Shown here: piece by piece, positions 54,599 to 64,000 of the stretch
Layout: every line of letters starts with the position of its first letter
Numbering within the stretch: the stretch's first letter is position 1
NCBI GenBank assembly: GCA_010672585.1
Contig: JAAHGF010000026.1
Location: 1-64,000 of the forward strand
Source: Okeania sp. SIO1I7
GTDB taxonomy: Bacteria > Cyanobacteriota > Cyanobacteriia > Cyanobacteriales > Microcoleaceae
Direction: 5' to 3'
Length of the DNA stretch: 64,000 bases
Notes under the pieces: generated by a model
Told to the model about the DNA's origin: nothing
Databases searched by the model: none
What the model saw: the letters and a program-made list of their open reading frames with translations, nothing else
Translations under genes and position numbers: made by a program

Positions 54599-54979
54599 TT
54601 GGATAACCAGCTTGCTGATACTAAAAAAGAAGTCTTACTCAAGTGGAGCGCCTTAGCTGGTCTGGCTGTTCTGTTGGTAGTCCTATTTATGTTCTTAGGA
54701 TTTAGGCAGTTTCAGGTTTCCGATCCTTATACAAAAAGAGTATTGTCTATTGATGGAGACCCAGTTCAAGGCCACGCGATTTTTCAAATGAACTGTGCAG
54801 GTTGTCACGAGTGGGTTTTAGAGAGTCAGATCGGACCATATTTAGAAGGAATTTCCCAACGCAAGTCAGATGTGGCAATTATTAAGCAAGTAGTTAGTGG
54901 CCAAACACCACCTATGCCCCAATTTCAGCCCAGCGTCCGGGAAATGGCCGATTTATTAAGCTATTTAAAACAAATGTGA
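54599..54979 (+). CDS. Membrane-anchored c-type cytochrome
   Basis: 126 aa from TTG at 54599; no ATG precedes the anchor. One N-terminal helix (LAGLAVLLVVLFMFLGF, about 19-35) without a cleavage site, then a class I cytochrome c domain: heme motif NCAGCHEWVLES (about 65) and axial methionine in TPPMPQFQP (about 102). It should be anchored with the heme domain in the lumen or periplasm. A cytochrome of this kind is often found next to petG in cyanobacteria. CytM is one possibility, but I cannot confirm it. Confidence 0.85.
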   Translation: MDNQLADTKKEVLLKWSALAGLAVLLVVLFMFLGFRQFQVSDPYTKRVLSIDGDPVQGHAIFQMNCAGCHEWVLESQIGPYLEGISQRKSDVAIIKQVVSGQTPPMPQFQPSVREMADLLSYLKQM

Positions 54980-55037
54980 TTTAAAAGTAAAAAGGGGTTG
55001 CATAAATAGGTGCGGCTCTGCTATTATTAAAAACATT

Positions 55038-55110
55038 GCCGATGTAGCTCAGTTGGTAGAGCACTCGACTTGTAATCGAACGGTCAGGAGTTCGAGTCTC
55101 CTCATCGGCT
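55038..55110 (+). tRNA. trnT: tRNA-Thr(UGU)
   Basis: Acceptor GCCGATG pairs with CATCGGC; D-arm GCTCAGTTGGTAGAGC; anticodon loop CTTGTAA with anticodon TGT; T-arm with GTTCGAGTC; discriminator T. A T-run directly after may terminate it. No CCA encoded. Confidence 0.97.
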
Positions 55111-55343
55111 TTTTTTATGAATTGAAACTCTAATATATTGATCGATATCAATTTTATAGATAGAGTAGTAGATGTTTAGTTGACTAAAAAGTCATGCTAA
55201 CGGACTATAAACCCCGTATAACATTTATATCTTTCAGATTATCAGAGTTTGAGGCTCTTGACAACCCCTTTCTTCACAATTTTTTGAAGCTTCAGAGAAT
55301 GAAAATTCTGTTGATTTCACGGTGGCGGAGGGTGAAAAATTAT

Positions 55344-55600
55344 CTCAACGTTGGTTGAAGACCCGCGCTCTCCCGAAGGGGAGCGTCGCATGGGAAAACC
55401 AATCAATTTTGCGGTGTATGCCAATAGTGTGTTAGAGTTAAAACTTGGCTGCTGGGCTAGCAGTGTCAGTCTGTGGAGCGCGCCTTTAGACCGAAAAGAG
55501 GCTTGACCTTGGAGGCTGGTGCATTGAAGCAGAAAGACCTAATCAGCGATGGTTAGGAATCCCGCGCTTTTACGCAAGTGCAGCGTCGGGAGGATGTCAA
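55344..55600 (+). mobile_element. IS200/IS605-derived palindromic element in repeat unit 1
   Basis: CCCGCGCTCTCCCGAAGGGG at the left hairpin, tnpB tail in the middle, GAATCCCGCGCTTTTACGC, GTGCAGCGTCGGGAGG on the right. Comparison with unit 2 places the insertion exactly after TTAT. Confidence 0.8.
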
Positions 55601-55612
55601 TGTTGAGTGTTA

Positions 55613-55835
55613 TACCAATTTGAAAAAAGAATGTTACGAATAGTAAGAGCGATAAAAATAATTTCCAGGAGATGTACCTTGGAGAAAAAAAGATAATTTA
55701 CGCCCTAAAAAATGGTATTAAAGCTATTCCCAGATGACTCCTGACTCCTGACTTCCCCTCCTGGGAGGGGCTAGGGGTGGGTTGACTCCTAAGAAATACC
55801 CTAGATATTTGTAGCAAACATTTATCAATTTGGTA
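55613..55835. mobile_element. MITE-like element family F with TACCAATTTG ends
   Basis: TACCAATTTGA on the left and TCAATTTGGTA on the right. TTA flanks both sides; comparison with unit 2 shows a single TTA there, so TTA is the target duplication. It contains a REP palindrome at 55753. Confidence 0.8.
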
Positions 55836-55855
55836 TTAGTGGCGATCGCTTGACC

Positions 55856-56110
55856 AAAAAATAAGGTCTCAAGCCTCCCCTTGGCTGTGCCGCGAGCTAC
55901 CGCTCTACAAGGGGATGAAAAAGCGGTCAATCTTCGGAGCTTCCCGTAGGGTGGGATGGCTGCGAAACCTGCGCCATATCCAATCGACCAAGAGAAAATA
56001 AAGTTCAATATTTCAAGGCTCTGACTTTCCTACGGAATGCTGCGCAAACAGGCAGAGGTACTGAAGTCCGCAGTTCCTCCGGAGGAGGTTAACTGATAAC
56101 TGAAATGACC
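55856..56110 (-). mobile_element. Composite family B/D insertion with TGACC duplication
   Basis: Reversed long family B sequence (CCATATCCAATCGACCAAGA at its right part) joined to a family D module (CTCCGGAGGAGGTTAACTGA). Unit 2 has one TGACC at this point; here TGACC occurs on both sides, a 5-base duplication. Confidence 0.75.
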
Positions 56111-56904
56111 TATCCCTTTGAGAAGGTGATGGAGAAAGACACCGAAGTTTTTGGGGAAAGTTTGATTTGTGAAACTGACTGAATCACCAACCTAAAGCCT
56201 TGACTTAGCTTTGTTTGACGAGTTCGTTAAAATGTTTCTTCATCATGCAAAACTTGTGAATGATTAATTTTTTTACTACTACTATTGTGGAAGCTGGAGA
56301 GATGATTCAATTTTTTAGTTGAATAAAAAGTCATGCGTAGGGGCGAACAGACCCTTATAACATTTATATTTTTCAGATTATCAGAGTTTGAGGCTCTTGA
56401 CAATCCCTTTCTTCACAATTTTTTGAAGCTTCAGAAAATGAAAATTCTGATGATTTCACGGTGGCTGAGGGTGAAAAATTATTGTTGAGTGTTAGTGGCG
56501 ATCGCTTGACCTATCCCTTTGAGAAGGTGATGGAGAAAGACACCGAAGTTTTTGGGGAAAGTTTGATTTGTGAAACTGACTGAATCAGCAACCTAAAGCC
56601 TTGACTTAGCTTTGTTTGACGAGTTCGTTAAAATGCTTCTTCTTATCTAGACTTTTGAATGATTAATTTTTTTACTACTACTATTGTGGAAGCTGGAGAG
56701 ATGATTCAATTTCTTGGTTGAATAAAAAGTCATGCGTAGGGGCGAACAGACCCTTATAACATTTATATTTTTCAGATTATCAGAGTTTGAGGCTCTTGGC
56801 AACCCCTTTGTTCACAATTTTTTTGAGCTTCAGAAAATGAAAATTCTGATGATTTCACAGTAGCAGAGGGTGATGGTGTTGATCAGAATGATGATTTTTC
56901 ACTA

Positions 56905-57514
56905 GAAATTGGCAAGCAGTGGATATTGCTAAAAATCTTGGTAATGCTGCTAAATTTTTAAACCCTGCTATAGCATTAGTTTTGATGGGAATGGATGTTT
57001 TTTGAAATGCATATTTTCAATAATTGATAATTGATAATGGATAATTAATAATTACCTCTTCCTTTTAGGGAGAGGATTGAATAAAAGGAAAATTTTTTCT
57101 CTCTTGGTCGATTGGATATGGCTCTGAGACCTCGCCATCCTACCCTACGGGAAGCTACGCTAACGACCGCTTGTTTCTCCTTTAAAGGAGAGGCTTTAAA
57201 CCTTAATTATTCGGTAAAAATCAATGGCAGATTTACGAAGAGACATTACCAGGCGGTTTCAGAAAATAGCTCAAGATTTAAAGACACAAATAGAACTGCA
57301 ACTACTTAATTTTGAAACCCAGGTTTAGACAGAAACTGAAAAGCAAATTACTGAGGCTCGAAAACAGGAAGAGGAAGCTATTGCTGCTTCTAATACTTAG
57401 GTAAAAAAACTAGGATAAATTCGGAATAATTTTGAGCTTATTCTCCAATATATTCAGAAGGAAACGGCAAAAGCTAAAGATTAAATTGGGAGATTAATTG
57501 AAGAGTCAGATTAA
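56905..57514 (+). pseudogene. Dynamin-like (LeoA-type) C-terminal fragment, broken
   Basis: First part: NWQAVDIAKNLGNAAKFLNP then AIALVLMGMDVF-stop (about 56910-57004). Second part from 57224: ADLRRDITRRFQKIAQDLKT, QIELQLLNFETQV, and TETEKQITEARKQEEEAIAA. These resemble the WxAVxxAK and RRxxRxxFxxIAxxI helical end of bacterial dynamin-like proteins, from memory. A family B element (57017-57219) separates the parts. The second part has four internal stops (two TAG, two TAA), each at a place where glutamine would fit, and no frameshift. Confidence 0.55.
57017..57219 (+). mobile_element. MITE-like element family B, long form (copy B14)
   Basis: TTGATAATTGATAATGGATA leader, ATTACCTCTTCC left edge, TTAATTATTCGGTAA right edge; inserted in the dynamin-like pseudogene. 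Confidence 0.75.
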
Positions 57515-57832
57515 GTCTAATGAATTAAAAATAATTATATTCTCGTTTTTCTCTAACACTTCATCCCTCCTTTTTTGAAGTACAAGTAAGGATATCTAGG
57601 TTTTTTTGGCGTTGCTGATTTGAGGTATGAAATCATGCCTGGATAAGAGGGCGAACAAAAAACTGTCTCCTTCTACTCAGGGTTTCTTCTTATTTATTCC
57701 CTCCTAAGTTCTGACTCCTAAGTAATTAGAATTAATATCATACACGCGCTTCAGCAACGCCGTTTTTTTTATTGGCATTTTGTAGTAAAATGTGAAAGTA
57801 GATTATTATTTGATGTAATCCCAAAAAAATTT
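57515..57832. other. Spacer upstream of the cupin gene
   Basis: AT-rich. Holds the cupin promoter region (TTGGCATTTTGTAGTAAAAT near 57774) but no clear repeat or gene. Confidence 0.4.
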
Positions 57833-58261
57833 ATGAGTGAAACACAAAATAATCAACAGTCTTCGACCCCGATTGTAAATTCTGAAGCTACGGTCTCAAG
57901 TCAACATGAACATCCTACAAGAACACCGCCTTGGGGTAAAGTCACAATGTTGGAAGAAGGTCCACGTTACAAAATTAATCGTATAGAGGTCAAACCAAAA
58001 CATTATATTACGACCCAAATGCACTATCACCGTAGTGAACATTGGATTGTGGTTTCTGGTACTGCTAAAGTTGTGTTTGATGGTACAGAACATTTGCTAC
58101 TGCAAAAACAATCAACTTATGTTCCACCAAATACAGCACATCGTGTAGAAAATCCTGGTACAATTCCTCTAGTAATGATTGAAATTCAAAATGGGGAATA
58201 TCTTGGGGAAGATGATATTACTCGTTTTCCAGAAGCTGATACAGAAGTATCTTCAAAATAA
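57833..58261 (+). CDS. Cupin protein, phosphomannose-isomerase type II-like domain
   Basis: Protein of 142 aa. After a 30-residue polar start comes TPPWGKVTMLEEGPRYKINR, then TQMHYHRSEHWIVVSGTAKV (about 62-80) with the cupin metal HxH...E set and YVPPNTAHRVENPGTIPLVM (about 100) with the late His. This matches the isolated cupin domain of mannose-1-phosphate guanylyltransferase/mannose-6-phosphate isomerase. It may isomerise mannose-6-phosphate to fructose-6-phosphate for GDP-mannose supply. The nucleotidyltransferase domain is absent. Standalone. Confidence 0.88.
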   Translation: MSETQNNQQSSTPIVNSEATVSSQHEHPTRTPPWGKVTMLEEGPRYKINRIEVKPKHYITTQMHYHRSEHWIVVSGTAKVVFDGTEHLLLQKQSTYVPPNTAHRVENPGTIPLVMIEIQNGEYLGEDDITRFPEADTEVSSK

Positions 58262-58344
58262 TTTTAGGTAGGCGATCGCTCATAGTAGTTTTCACTAAGG
58301 AAGAGGGAAAACAGAGCTTGTTTAGTCCATTAATTAAGATAGTA

Positions 58345-58395
58345 GGGGAGTAGGGGAGTAGGGGAGTAGGGGAGTAGGGGAGTAGGGGAGTGGGG
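58345..58395. repeat. Short tandem repeat (GGGGAGTA)n
   Basis: About six copies of the 8-base unit GGGGAGTA. The rest of 58262-58780 is AT-rich, with a family A end fragment at about 58738-58775. Confidence 0.9.
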
Positions 58396-58785
58396 GAGAC
58401 CTGGAGTGGAAAAAATTGTGAGTAGGAAAGAAACCAAAATACATCTTCTTTCTTGATCGTCGGAGCTGACATCATCAGGTAAGTTGTCCCAAGTTCAATC
58501 TATACCATTATGGTTGTAGGACTGCCTAAAAAACAGCTATATTTTTGAAATATCTATCCATAGACCATATTTTTAGCCTGGGGAGAAGATAAGTTATATC
58601 ATGTTTGCTTAATCGCTTAATAGCATGATAAAAAACTTTCTTCTTGCTCTTCATCTTCCTTCTTTTTTTCTCCTGTACGTCGCCCTAAGGATGGCTTCCC
58701 TACTGACTCCTGAGGACTGAGGACTGACTCCTGACTCCTACCCTCACTCATAATGCTTTTTCAGCAAACTCTATTTAACTTTCCT

Positions 58786-59016
58786 GGCGGGAAGTCCCGC
58801 GCTCTCCCGCAGGGGAGCGGAGGGATGGGAAAGCCAGGGCCTGGATTCGGATACCTTCATAAGCTAAACGTTCACAAGCCCTTGACAAGCTAGCTACATT
58901 TTGTTATTCTCAAGTTCAAAACAGGGGGAGGACATCACCTCTGTCTAAACAGCGGTCAGGGTTTCCCAGACTGAAGAATCCCGCGTTGTCCCGTAAGGGC
59001 AACGTCGGGAGTATGT
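58786..59016. mobile_element. IS200/IS605-derived palindromic element near pilB
   Basis: Left hairpin CCCGCGCTCTCCCGCAGGGG, right hairpin CCCGCGTTGTCCCGTAAGGG, then CAACGTCGGGAGTATGTCAA. The interior is too short for a gene. It ends six bases from the stop of the ATPase gene. Confidence 0.75.
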
Positions 59017-59021
59017 CAATA

Positions 59022-60788
59022 CTAACCTCTAGCAAAATTGTGAGTATATAAAGCACTCCGTGGCAAAACACGCTGTACTTCTTCAACTGTAGTTATCCCC
59101 TGAGTTACCTTTTCAATAGCAGCGGTTCGGAAAGAAACAAAACCATTTTGCTTCAAGTAACGCTGTAACTGAGTCATCGTACCTTCATAAATCAACTCAC
59201 GAACCCGGTCATCTACATCCAATAATTCTACAATTGCTTCTCTACCAGAATAACCAGAATGGAAACAATTAGAACAACCGCGACCAATACGCCATTTTCC
59301 CTGAATTTCATGCTTTATACTCGGAGTAACAGCAGATATAGTTTGTCCCCCATTACCATTATTCAAAGCAGAAGCATAAGCAGATAGACTTTTGCTAACA
59401 GCAAAACTCATAGAAGGTAATATTTGCGGCTGCTCTAAACCCAAGATTTGTAGATCAGCTTCTGTGGGAGTATATGCTTCTCCACAATGGGGGCAAATTT
59501 TGCGCACTAATCTTTGTGCAACAATACCCAATAGCGCATCACTCATCAAAGCAGGGTCAGGACCGATATCCTTTAACCGAGGAATTGCACCTATGGCATC
59601 ATTAGTGTGGAGAGTAGTCAAGACTAAGTGACCAGTCAATGCAGCTCTTACTGCTGTATCTGCCGTCTCGCGGTCGCGTATTTCACCCATCATAATAATA
59701 TCAGGGTCTTGACGCAAAATTGCCCGTAGACCAGCGGCGAAAGTCATTCCTGCTCTTTCATTTACCTGAGTTTGGGTAATTCCGGGTAATACATATTCTA
59801 CTGGGTCTTCAACAGTAACTACATTAACGTGTTCTGTTGCCACTGATAACAAACTGGTGTATAGAGTGCTTGTTTTCCCAGAACCAGTTGGTCCTGTAAA
59901 AATAATCATTCCCTGTGGTTGATGCAACCAACTTTTGTAGACATCCAAACTCCGTTCAGAAAATCCCAATTTATCCAAACTAGAAAAAGGATTTTTGGAA
60001 GTTAGTAACCTAATCACAGCTTTTTCCCCTCCGACACAGGGAAGGGTACTGACCCGTAAATCTATTCCTATATTAGAATCATCGTCTCCTACATATTGTT
60101 CGCTAATTCTCCCATCTTGAGGACATCTACTTTCAGCGATATCCATATCACACATCACCTTAATAGCAACCACTACTCGACGACCAATATCTGCTGGTAA
60201 GGTAGTAATATTTCTGAGGATGCCATCAATACGGTAACGTACTCGTAGACCATCTCCAGTAGGTTCAAGATGGATGTCACTAGCACGGTTACGCAGAGCG
60301 CCAGAAATGATTGTTTTAATCCGACCAATTTGGTCTGCTGCTTGAGAAAGATATAATTCTGTAGTGGCGCAGACATCTTCTTCTTCTAGCTCTCCAGTCA
60401 AAGGATTAATTAACTGATTTCCAGAAATAGAGTTGGGGTCTATTTTTTCTCTATGATACCAGGCGCTATAGCTTTTTTCTGCAATAAAAATAATTTTGAT
60501 GTCAGAAAAAGTACGGTCGCTCATATTTTTCATCTCATCAGCACATATTTCTACAGGGGAAGCTAAGTAATAACAGTTACGCCATAAAAGTAGTGGAATA
60601 ACTGGTGGTAATTCTTTTCGTTCTGGAAATTCTCTAAAGAAACGATATGCTACTTCTTTATCAAGTAGTTGTAGATTTACTATTCCTCGTTTATCTACTA
60701 AATTCTCCAATGCTTGTTGGCAAGTTATTTCACGATTTCTTAATAGTTGCCAAGCTGATAGAACAGAAGTTGATGCACTCATAGTCAA
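59022..60788 (-). CDS. pilB: Type IV pilus assembly / type II secretion ATPase, PilB/GspE family
   Basis: Protein of 588 aa. GspE N-terminal-like region about 20-130, then the RecA-type ATPase: IHLEPTGDGLRVRYRIDGIL (about 170), Walker A IIFTGPTGSGKTSTLYTSLL (about 295), Asp box TVEDPVEY, Walker B PDIIMMGEIRDRETADTAV (about 355), His box TGHLVLTTLHTNDA, and the zinc CxxC pairs in RKICPHCGEA and GRGCSNCFHSG. It powers pilus extension at the inner membrane. The N-terminus is shorter than in cyanobacterial PilB of about 670 residues, so a PilB paralog is possible. Separated from pilT and pilC in this window. Confidence 0.9.
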   Translation of the reverse strand: MTMSASTSVLSAWQLLRNREITCQQALENLVDKRGIVNLQLLDKEVAYRFFREFPERKELPPVIPLLLWRNCYYLASPVEICADEMKNMSDRTFSDIKIIFIAEKSYSAWYHREKIDPNSISGNQLINPLTGELEEEDVCATTELYLSQAADQIGRIKTIISGALRNRASDIHLEPTGDGLRVRYRIDGILRNITTLPADIGRRVVVAIKVMCDMDIAESRCPQDGRISEQYVGDDDSNIGIDLRVSTLPCVGGEKAVIRLLTSKNPFSSLDKLGFSERSLDVYKSWLHQPQGMIIFTGPTGSGKTSTLYTSLLSVATEHVNVVTVEDPVEYVLPGITQTQVNERAGMTFAAGLRAILRQDPDIIMMGEIRDRETADTAVRAALTGHLVLTTLHTNDAIGAIPRLKDIGPDPALMSDALLGIVAQRLVRKICPHCGEAYTPTEADLQILGLEQPQILPSMSFAVSKSLSAYASALNNGNGGQTISAVTPSIKHEIQGKWRIGRGCSNCFHSGYSGREAIVELLDVDDRVRELIYEGTMTQLQRYLKQNGFVSFRTAAIEKVTQGITTVEEVQRVLPRSALYTHNFARG

Positions 60789-61478
60789 TTAATTAGAAAT
60801 GGTTTTTAATCATATTGCATGAAAGAGAAAATATTTTTTGTTCTCCTCCAACTTCTGAAAATAACACTGTTGTGATTAAATGAAAACCCTTTTATGGTTT
60901 TGGTCTTGTGCAGGAGTCTTGAAAAAGGTTTGGTAGAAAATATTCTGGAAAAAGTGAAAGATTATAGGGAACTAGAGAGCTTAAAAATAATATAAACTTA
61001 ATATAATAAATCGATAATTCTTGTTTTAACTATGAATTAAATTTCTGTATAATTATATACAGATAATTTGTTGTTTAAAAACGGCATGAATGTTGTATAA
61101 TAGAATATCTTAAACCAGTCTCGTACTTCTCTTCTTTTCAGATATATTTTTACTTTTTAAAGGGGGTATAGAACTGAATTTATCATTATTTATTCTGAAT
61201 TTATTCTGACTAAACATGACCGAAAAATTAAGGTATAAAACCTCTCCATTCATGGATAAAAAAGCGGGTGCATCTCAATCTTGAATAGTCAGCATTTAGC
61301 TATTAGCTGTCAGCTATCAGCAAGGAGCGCATTTTGGGCAAGGGTTGGTCAGAAAATCAAGGGACGATTCTTCTGACTACCTCTTCTATAATTCCCATTT
61401 CTCCTGAGGACTGAGGACTGAGGACTGAGGACTGAGGACTGACTCCTCCCCTTACCAAAAGACTTTTGAGTGCAAACC
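60789..61478. other. Spacer with partial family A and B elements
   Basis: AT-rich to about 61215, a family B right end at 61222-61260 (CCGAAAAATTAAGG), a GCATTTAGC-type family C end at 61288, a partial family A element from about 61315 to 61482, and AGGACTG tandem units at 61398-61443. No gene. Confidence 0.6.
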
Positions 61479-62585
<1,107 letters not shown>

Positions 62586-62688
62586 TTATAAAAATATTCG
62601 AGATTTTGTAGAACAGTTGTGAATTAGGGTTGTGCATTAAGAAAGTGTGAGAATAGTAATAGAATTATTGTCCCTCAAGACTTTTAAC

Positions 62689-62870
62689 TAGGGCTTGCTG
62701 ATGAAATCTTAAAGCATTTACAGATAAAGTTTTTAGCCTTTTTAGGTCTGAAATACCTTGGTTTTTAACTCTTGATGCTCAAAAAGGAGCGCATTTCTGG
62801 CGCATAGTTGGGCAAAAAAAATTATTCCCCTACTCCTCTACTCCCCTTTTCCCCTCCTGAGAGCAGGACT
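62689..62870 (+). mobile_element. Partial MITE-like element family A (copy A8)
   Basis: TAGGGCTTGCTGATGAAATC start; the interior to CTCCTCTACTCCCC follows family A, but the GCAAACCCTAA end is missing. Confidence 0.6.
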
Positions 62871-62950
62871 AATTCATTGCCTGGGGAGAATATTTATATG
62901 GATATGAAATACATTTAATTGTGCAAATAAAGGAATAGGGAAGGAGAATC

Positions 62951-63940
62951 ATGGAAAAGGAAAGATATCGTAAAATCCGTGAACGCACTTTGCAGTCGTA
63001 TAATAGAAATTCACTGTTCTGGAAACATTTTAGTGACCTTTCAGGTGGAATAAAACAGGTTCCCTCCGCAATTCCTACGGGTAATGTGAACTATCTTTCA
63101 AATCATAATTATTTATTGGATTATCATGATTTATTTCAGAGAAATATGGGGACATTTTATCAACATTTTGTAGCAAGTATTCCATTCTTGGTTGAAGAAA
63201 AATGCCGCATAGGAGTAAGCATATATCGGTTAGCTCAACACTTAGTAAAAGAGAAGGATAATTACATTACATTCTTGGAAACTGGCGTCGGAGATGGTGC
63301 AAATGGGCGAACAATGGCAGAATTCTCAAAAGGCTTGATTAGAACACTATCAACTACCAATACTGTGTATAGCAAAAACAATTTTTATCGATTGTGTAAC
63401 CACGAGTACTCGAAATTACATCATGGTTCTTTCATAAATATAACGCCAGAATATATAACTTCTCAACAAGATTTGAGTTTTTTCTCTAACGGGTTCAATA
63501 TCATATATGAAAATGTTACGTTTCCATTCTATGGATCGGAACGAGAAGATTTAATAGATTATGTAGCAAGACTGCTTAAGAAAGATGGTCTGATGATTTT
63601 TCTAGAGAAGCTCAGACATCCAGATGAATCAGAATATAGAAAGCGAGAGAAAATTAAGGATGACCAGTACAAAGCGAAGTATTTCTCAGATAGTGAAATT
63701 AAGGAAAAACGTTCAGATCTGCTAGAAGTAATAGAGCGAGGACAAGTAGATTTTGAATCCCTTACAGATGCCATCAAAAAGCATTTCAAATACGTTTATT
63801 TAATTTGGAACAGCACAAATTTTTATGAATTTGTAGGTTCAAATAATGAATTAATTGTGTCCAAGTTTATTGAGCTTCTTCCTCCGATTTATGTCCCCTC
63901 TCCATTTTGTGCGGAGAGCAATTTGCCGAGAAATCTTTAG
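62951..63940 (+). CDS. Putative SAM-dependent methyltransferase
   Basis: Protein of 329 aa, ATG behind AAGGAG. TFLETGVGDGANGRTMAEF (about 110-128) resembles SAM motif I, and VARLLKKDGLMIFLEKLRHP (about 200-220) resembles the post-motif strand of class I methyltransferases. The N-terminal 100 residues (RERTLQSYNRNSLFWKHFSD) and a lysine/glutamate-rich helix after 220 (KREKIKDDQYKAKYFSDSEI) are unusual. I do not recognise a named family; a natural-product methyltransferase is one possibility. Standalone; nothing further to the window end. Confidence 0.6.
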   Translation: MEKERYRKIRERTLQSYNRNSLFWKHFSDLSGGIKQVPSAIPTGNVNYLSNHNYLLDYHDLFQRNMGTFYQHFVASIPFLVEEKCRIGVSIYRLAQHLVKEKDNYITFLETGVGDGANGRTMAEFSKGLIRTLSTTNTVYSKNNFYRLCNHEYSKLHHGSFINITPEYITSQQDLSFFSNGFNIIYENVTFPFYGSEREDLIDYVARLLKKDGLMIFLEKLRHPDESEYRKREKIKDDQYKAKYFSDSEIKEKRSDLLEVIERGQVDFESLTDAIKKHFKYVYLIWNSTNFYEFVGSNNELIVSKFIELLPPIYVPSPFCAESNLPRNL

Positions 63941-64000
63941 TATACTCCAGTCGGTGACACACAATATAGCAAGTCTAAATGACTCATATGTCTGAAAGCC

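Larger units (their letters stand above)
55171..56870 (+). repeat. 399-bp tandem repeats (three units), first unit split by insertions
   Basis: Units start at 55171, 56301 and 56700 (GATGNTTNAGTTGAATAAAA-type start). Unit 2 is complete at 399 bases; unit 3 stops at about 56870. Units carry a partial frame (EASENENSDDFTVAEGEKLL, then VSGDRLTYPFEKVMEKDTEV), so they are probably copies of part of a lost gene. Unit 1 is interrupted by the elements at 55344-55600, 55613-55835 and 55856-56110. Confidence 0.75.

Overview
The window looks like a chromosome segment of a filamentous, non-heterocystous cyanobacterium, most like the AT-rich, repeat-laden Oscillatoriales relatives (Trichodesmium/Okeania/Lyngbya-type). 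This is an inference from isiA, flavodoxin, cytochrome c6, petG, tocopherol cyclase, a cryptochrome DASH, many GCGATCGC (HIP1) octamers, heptanucleotide tandem repeats such as CCTTCTG and GGGAGTA, and low GC. No species can be proven from this sequence alone.

Layout. 0.2-5 kb: an FAD/NAD(P) oxidoreductase behind a near-perfect Fur box, a broken tnpB and a glycosyltransferase. 5-8.6 kb: a tight three-gene operon (ABC ATPase, multi-pass membrane protein, helical adaptor) in which the first and last proteins carry similar N-terminal domains resembling effector-associated domains. This is a candidate undescribed conflict or signalling system. 8.6-15.5 kb: a second petJ copy broken by two MITE-like elements, folE with a COG0523 GTPase and a fragment of a second COG0523 gene, an intact petJ and a DUF3122 gene. 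15.5-22 kb: housekeeping and accessory genes separated by repeats. 22-27.4 kb: the iron-stress genes isiA, isiB and isiC on one strand, pushed apart by repeats, with a flavodoxin fragment between them.

28.5-39.8 kb is a mobile-looking island: an IS110/Piv-like recombinase with a hairpin-bearing leader, unknown genes in two divergent blocks, a catalytic-domain-only tyrosine recombinase, a C39-like peptidase, phage-structural-like proteins, and two copies, 6.78 kb apart, of a ribbon-helix-helix/coiled-coil pair ending in the same hairpin. This is the second candidate for an undescribed system.

40-64 kb: DUF6745, cryptochrome DASH, a sugar-type ABC ATPase, a PAS-GGDEF-EAL protein, pyroglutamyl peptidase, hisH-rsmD, petG, a membrane-anchored cytochrome c, tRNA-Thr(UGU), a dynamin-like pseudogene behind 399-bp tandem repeats riddled with nested insertions, a cupin, a PilB-type ATPase, tocopherol cyclase and a methyltransferase-like gene.

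At least eight dispersed inverted-repeat families (called A-H here) plus IS200/IS605-derived palindromic elements fill most intergenic space. Family names, motif matches and function calls come from reading the sequence and from memory of protein families; no database search was possible.
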